Positions 7,008 to 8,969 of a stretch of DNA of 8,969 nucleotides are shown one piece after another. Origin of the DNA: Spirochaetae bacterium HGW-Spirochaetae-7. GTDB taxonomy: Bacteria > Spirochaetota > Spirochaetia > Treponematales > UBA12059. The notes beneath the pieces were generated by a model. The model was not told where the DNA came from. It made no database searches and worked only from the letters and a program-made list of their open reading frames with translations. Position 1 is the stretch's first letter. Each line of letters starts with the position of its first letter. The translations under genes and the position numbers were made by a program. The stretch covers positions 1-8,969 of the forward strand of contig PGXR01000127.1 of the NCBI GenBank assembly GCA_002839245.1, written 5' to 3'.

Positions 7008-7597
7008 TGCTGTATATTTTCGACATGGGCGGCGTACTTGCCAGGGACTTCGACATCGCGCCGGAGGCTTCGCGGCTTCTCGGACTTACGGAACGAGAGT
7101 TCAGGCGATTTGCCGCGTGCGACATGGATTCGCTGATGGCCGGGACCATGAGCGCGGCCGAATGGTGGAGCCGCTTTGCCGCCAGGTCGGGCGCACACCC
7201 GGTCGAGGACCTCTGGTCGACGCTGTTCGCGCCGACGGTGGACGACGAGGTGGAATGGGTGATAGGGAATCTCAGGAAGCACGGGCGCGTTGTCTGCGGA
7301 ACCAATACCATAGCCTCACACTACGACTGGCTGAAAACCGCCGGCAGGTACGAACCGTTCGACGAGGTGTACGCCTCCCACCTCCTGGGCGTCTGCAAGC
7401 CCGACCCGGCGTTCTGGCTGCGCATCCTCGAGGCCGAAGGCGTCAATCCTTGCGACGCGTTCTTCGTCGACGACATGGCGGTTAACGTCAAGGCGGCGGA
7501 GGGAGTCGGAATCGCCTCTCACCTGTTCACCGACGTCCAGGCGCTCAAGTCAGCCCTGGAGTCCACCCTGGCGGGAGAGGCGAGGCTGGAAGCGTGA
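7004..7597 (+). CDS. HAD-superfamily phosphatase, YihX-like (candidate sugar-1-phosphatase)
   Basis: This encodes 197 residues from the ATG at 7004, which overlaps the permease stop as ATGA; a second ATG at 7007 is equally possible. HAD motif I is IFDMGGVL, with nucleophile D7 and Gly at D+2 instead of the usual second Asp. This D-x-G arrangement is shared with the FDLGNV motif of E. coli YihX, an alpha-glucose-1-phosphate phosphatase. Motif II is CGTNT (T100), motif III is CKPDPAFW (K132) and motif IV is FFVDDMAVNV (D156, D157), with the usual NPCDAFFVDD spacing. A helical cap lies at about 15-85. A cytosolic enzyme that dephosphorylates a sugar phosphate fits the importer context, for example releasing an imported or phosphorolytically generated sugar phosphate. 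Substrate is inferred; a haloacid-dehalogenase-type or nucleotide phosphatase is less likely. Confidence 0.88.
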   Translation: MMLYIFDMGGVLARDFDIAPEASRLLGLTEREFRRFAACDMDSLMAGTMSAAEWWSRFAARSGAHPVEDLWSTLFAPTVDDEVEWVIGNLRKHGRVVCGTNTIASHYDWLKTAGRYEPFDEVYASHLLGVCKPDPAFWLRILEAEGVNPCDAFFVDDMAVNVKAAEGVGIASHLFTDVQALKSALESTLAGEARLEA

Positions 7598-8832
7598 ACA
7601 GGGGCTTGTCGGCATGCCTGGCGCTGCCCATGGCTCTTCTTTCGTCATGCGCCCCTGCGAAACAAGAGTTGCAGGTTGCAGCATTGGATCTGGTCATCTA
7701 CTCGTCGCATCCTTCCGACATGGCCACGACGATAGTGGACGAGTTCAGGGAGCGGACCGGCCTGCGCGTAGGCGTCGTCTCCGACGGCACCGGGGCCCTC
7801 CTTTCAAGGCTGCGGCAAGGGGAGGGCTCCGGCGCAGACGTGCTGTGGGGCGGCGGCGCTGAAAGCCTTGTCGCCAACATCGACCTTTTCGACGCCTACC
7901 GGTCACCGGAGCGCGATGTCATTCCTCCGGGTCTCCGCGACGATGAAGGCTACTGGACGGGTTTCACGGTGCTGCCCATGGTGATAATAGCCAACCGGAG
8001 GCTCGTTCCCGACGGCGCCATCCCGCGGCGCTGGTCTGATCTCGCCAGGTTCTCGATTGCCGGCAGCGTGGCCTATGCCGATCCGGCATCGTCGGGCAGC
8101 GCCTACACCATACTTCGAACGATGCTCGTCGCCGGAGGCGCCGCCGTCGCCGGAGGCGCCGCCGTCGGGCGACAGTCAGGCGACGAAGCCGCCTGGGGCC
8201 TGATCGAAGACTTTGTCGTGGCGATAGGCGGGGTGCCGCTTGAGGAGTCGTCACTGGTGTACCGGGGCGTCTCGTCGGGAGAATACCTGGCTGGCGCGAC
8301 TTTCGAGAACGCCGGTGCGGACGCGCAGCGGCTCGGCTCGGACGTGGTGATAGTCTACCCGGCGGACGGCACATCGGCAGTCCCCGACGGAGTGGCGATA
8401 CTCAAGGGTGCGCCGCACCCGGGAAACGCCAGGCGTTTCGTCGACTTTGCGCTCGGCCCCGATGTCGCGAGAGTCGTTACCGCGCGTTTCAAGCGCCGCT
8501 CTGCCCGATCCGACGCGCCGGTACCCGAAGGCTTGCAACCGCTCGAGCATATCAAGCTGCTTGCCTACGATTTCGACGCGGCGGTCTCGGAACGTGAGCA
8601 GACGATCGCGCGGTTCCGGCCCTCCGTCATGATCGAAGTGTCGCCGAAGCAGCTCGCCCAGTCGGGTTCGGGACCGGAAGACGTCTTTTCGATTTTTGCG
8701 CCACTCGGCTATCGCATCTTCAAGACATACGAGCACGAGGGATATCGTCTCCATCCCGTCGACGGGTTCGATACGGCCGCCGATTATCTTTTCGTGCCCG
8801 GGGAAAAGGCCGCGCTGGTTTCCGTCGACTGA
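7594..8832 (+). CDS. Lipoprotein binding protein of the iron/sugar-phosphate (AfuA/FbpA-like) class, C-terminus replaced by an FkbM methyltransferase end
   Basis: The GTG at 7594 overlaps the HAD stop as GTGA, with GAGG ten bases upstream. The product has 412 residues. Residues 1-18 plus Cys19 (LLSSC) form a lipoprotein signal. Residues 31 to about 333 follow the AfuA/FbpA/PhnS pattern: LVIYSSHPSDMATTIVDEF, then ADVLWGGGAESL, GYWTGFTVLPMVIIANRRL, RWSDLARFSIAGSVAYADPA with SSGSAYTILRTML, and near the C-terminal end of that domain RRSARSDAPVPEGLQPLEHI and KLLAYDFDAAVSERE. Such proteins bind ferric iron, phosphonates or phosphorylated sugars, the last being plausible beside a sugar phosphatase. 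From about residue 334 the sequence changes to RFRPSVMIEVSPKQL and PLGYRIFKTYE, as at the end of FkbM-type methyltransferases. Usual length is about 340, so the extra 70 residues look foreign. An 18-bp tandem duplication lies at 8131-8166. Confidence 0.8.
   Translation: MNRGLSACLALPMALLSSCAPAKQELQVAALDLVIYSSHPSDMATTIVDEFRERTGLRVGVVSDGTGALLSRLRQGEGSGADVLWGGGAESLVANIDLFDAYRSPERDVIPPGLRDDEGYWTGFTVLPMVIIANRRLVPDGAIPRRWSDLARFSIAGSVAYADPASSGSAYTILRTMLVAGGAAVAGGAAVGRQSGDEAAWGLIEDFVVAIGGVPLEESSLVYRGVSSGEYLAGATFENAGADAQRLGSDVVIVYPADGTSAVPDGVAILKGAPHPGNARRFVDFALGPDVARVVTARFKRRSARSDAPVPEGLQPLEHIKLLAYDFDAAVSEREQTIARFRPSVMIEVSPKQLAQSGSGPEDVFSIFAPLGYRIFKTYEHEGYRLHPVDGFDTAADYLFVPGEKAALVSVD
8131..8166 (+). 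repeat. Perfect in-frame 18-bp tandem duplication inside the second binding protein
   Basis: Two identical 18-bp units abut at 8131-8148 and 8149-8166, each encoding Ala-Gly-Gly-Ala-Ala-Val (residues 180-185 and 186-191). The identity is at nucleotide level, including synonymous positions, so the duplication is recent or is maintained by slippage. Each unit contains the palindrome GGCGCC. It falls in a loop-like stretch between LRTML and the helix that begins near GDEAAWGLIEDF, so the extra six residues are probably tolerated. Confidence 0.9.
8590..8832 (+). other. Segment encoding the C-terminal end of an FkbM-type methyltransferase, probable foreign flank
   Basis: The last 70-80 residues of the frame (FRPSVMIEV, then PEDVFSIFAPLGYRIF, ending in FVPGEKAALVSVD) resemble the end of FkbM-family (Methyltransf_21) methyltransferases, where a hydrophobic strand ending in Glu is followed by a helix and an L-GYR-F strand. 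Binding proteins of the AfuA class have nothing comparable. Arginine codons from here to 8832 are CGG, CGC and CGT, with no AGG, whereas AGG recurs in the first 280 codons of the same frame. The start of the segment is uncertain within about 30 bases. Confidence 0.6.
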
Positions 8833-8835
8833 CGT

Positions 8836-8969
8836 TCAGCGTTTGCGGGCGAGCACCTTGAGGCGCGATTTCGGGCTCCAGACGAAGCGGATCACGTCGA
8901 AACCGTGACCGGTCAGGAAGCAGCGCATCGCGTCCTTCGTGAAATAGTGGAGGTGCTGCGGCGGAAAGA
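8836..8969 (-). CDS. Class I SAM-dependent methyltransferase, C-terminal fragment; partial at the right edge
   Basis: The minus-strand frame enters at the right edge and ends at the TGA at 8838-8836, giving 44 residues. It opens with PPQHLHYFTKDAMRCFL followed by TGHGFDVIRF, the common end of Methyltransf_11/12-type domains (P-x-H-L-x-Y-F, then a helix and a G-F-x-V strand). It ends with a basic tail KVLARKR. Such enzymes methylate small molecules or sugars in surface-polysaccharide and related clusters. The gene is convergent with the FkbM-like end, with only three bases between the stops. This neighbourhood of two methyltransferase ends resembles a polysaccharide locus rather than a sugar-uptake operon and supports a different origin for this end of the window. 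Confidence 0.65.
   Translation of the reverse strand, partial: FPPQHLHYFTKDAMRCFLTGHGFDVIRFVWSPKSRLKVLARKR

Noticed and set aside
1..8969. CRISPR array, tRNA, rRNA, integrase or insertion sequence
   Set aside because: No regularly spaced direct repeats, no tRNA-like cloverleaf that I could see, and no frame with transposase or integrase motifs on either strand.

Overview
The window is a GC-rich bacterial segment. The organism is uncertain. Sec signal peptides, a lipoprotein signal, frequent AGG arginine codons in the core and a carbohydrate (CUT1) ABC importer without its own ATPase would fit a high-GC spirochaete, but no marker gene settles this. The outermost ~0.5 kb on the left and ~0.35 kb on the right look like a different genome, perhaps proteobacterial.

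Left to right: (1) 1-1217, minus strand, an open frame running off the left edge. It starts as a secreted protein of unknown function and switches in frame, near position 519, into the inner part of a cytosolic ADP-forming acyl-CoA synthetase. It has a near-consensus sigma-70 promoter in an AT-rich island (1312-1339). (2) 1399-3578, minus strand, a two-gene unit: a small YesL/DUF624-like membrane protein followed by a MATE-family efflux protein. It may be read from a promoter that leaves almost no leader. (3) 3579-3716, a divergent intergenic region with a perfect 10-bp inverted repeat. (4) 3717-8832, plus strand, a tightly packed operon: sugar-type substrate-binding protein, a 223-bp gap filled by a ~150-nt imperfect hairpin, two CUT1 permeases, a YihX-like HAD phosphatase, and a second binding protein of the iron/sugar-phosphate (AfuA/FbpA-like) class made as a lipoprotein. 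The last four genes overlap by 4 nt at each junction. The last protein switches in frame near 8590-8620 into the C-terminal end of an FkbM-type methyltransferase. (5) 8836-8969, minus strand, the C-terminal end of a class I SAM-dependent methyltransferase running off the right edge.

Working model: the first binding protein and the two permeases import a sugar or sugar derivative using an ATPase encoded elsewhere. The HAD enzyme would remove phosphate from a sugar phosphate. The second binding protein recognises a different, possibly anionic, ligand, for uptake or for sensing. The intercistronic hairpin sits where E. coli has the malE-malF repetitive element, and could likewise keep binding-protein mRNA more abundant than permease mRNA.

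Two caveats matter most. Both ends of the window carry in-frame chimeras between unrelated families, so a joined (misassembled or recombined) contig must be considered before either fusion protein is believed. All family assignments come from reading motifs by eye; no database search was done.
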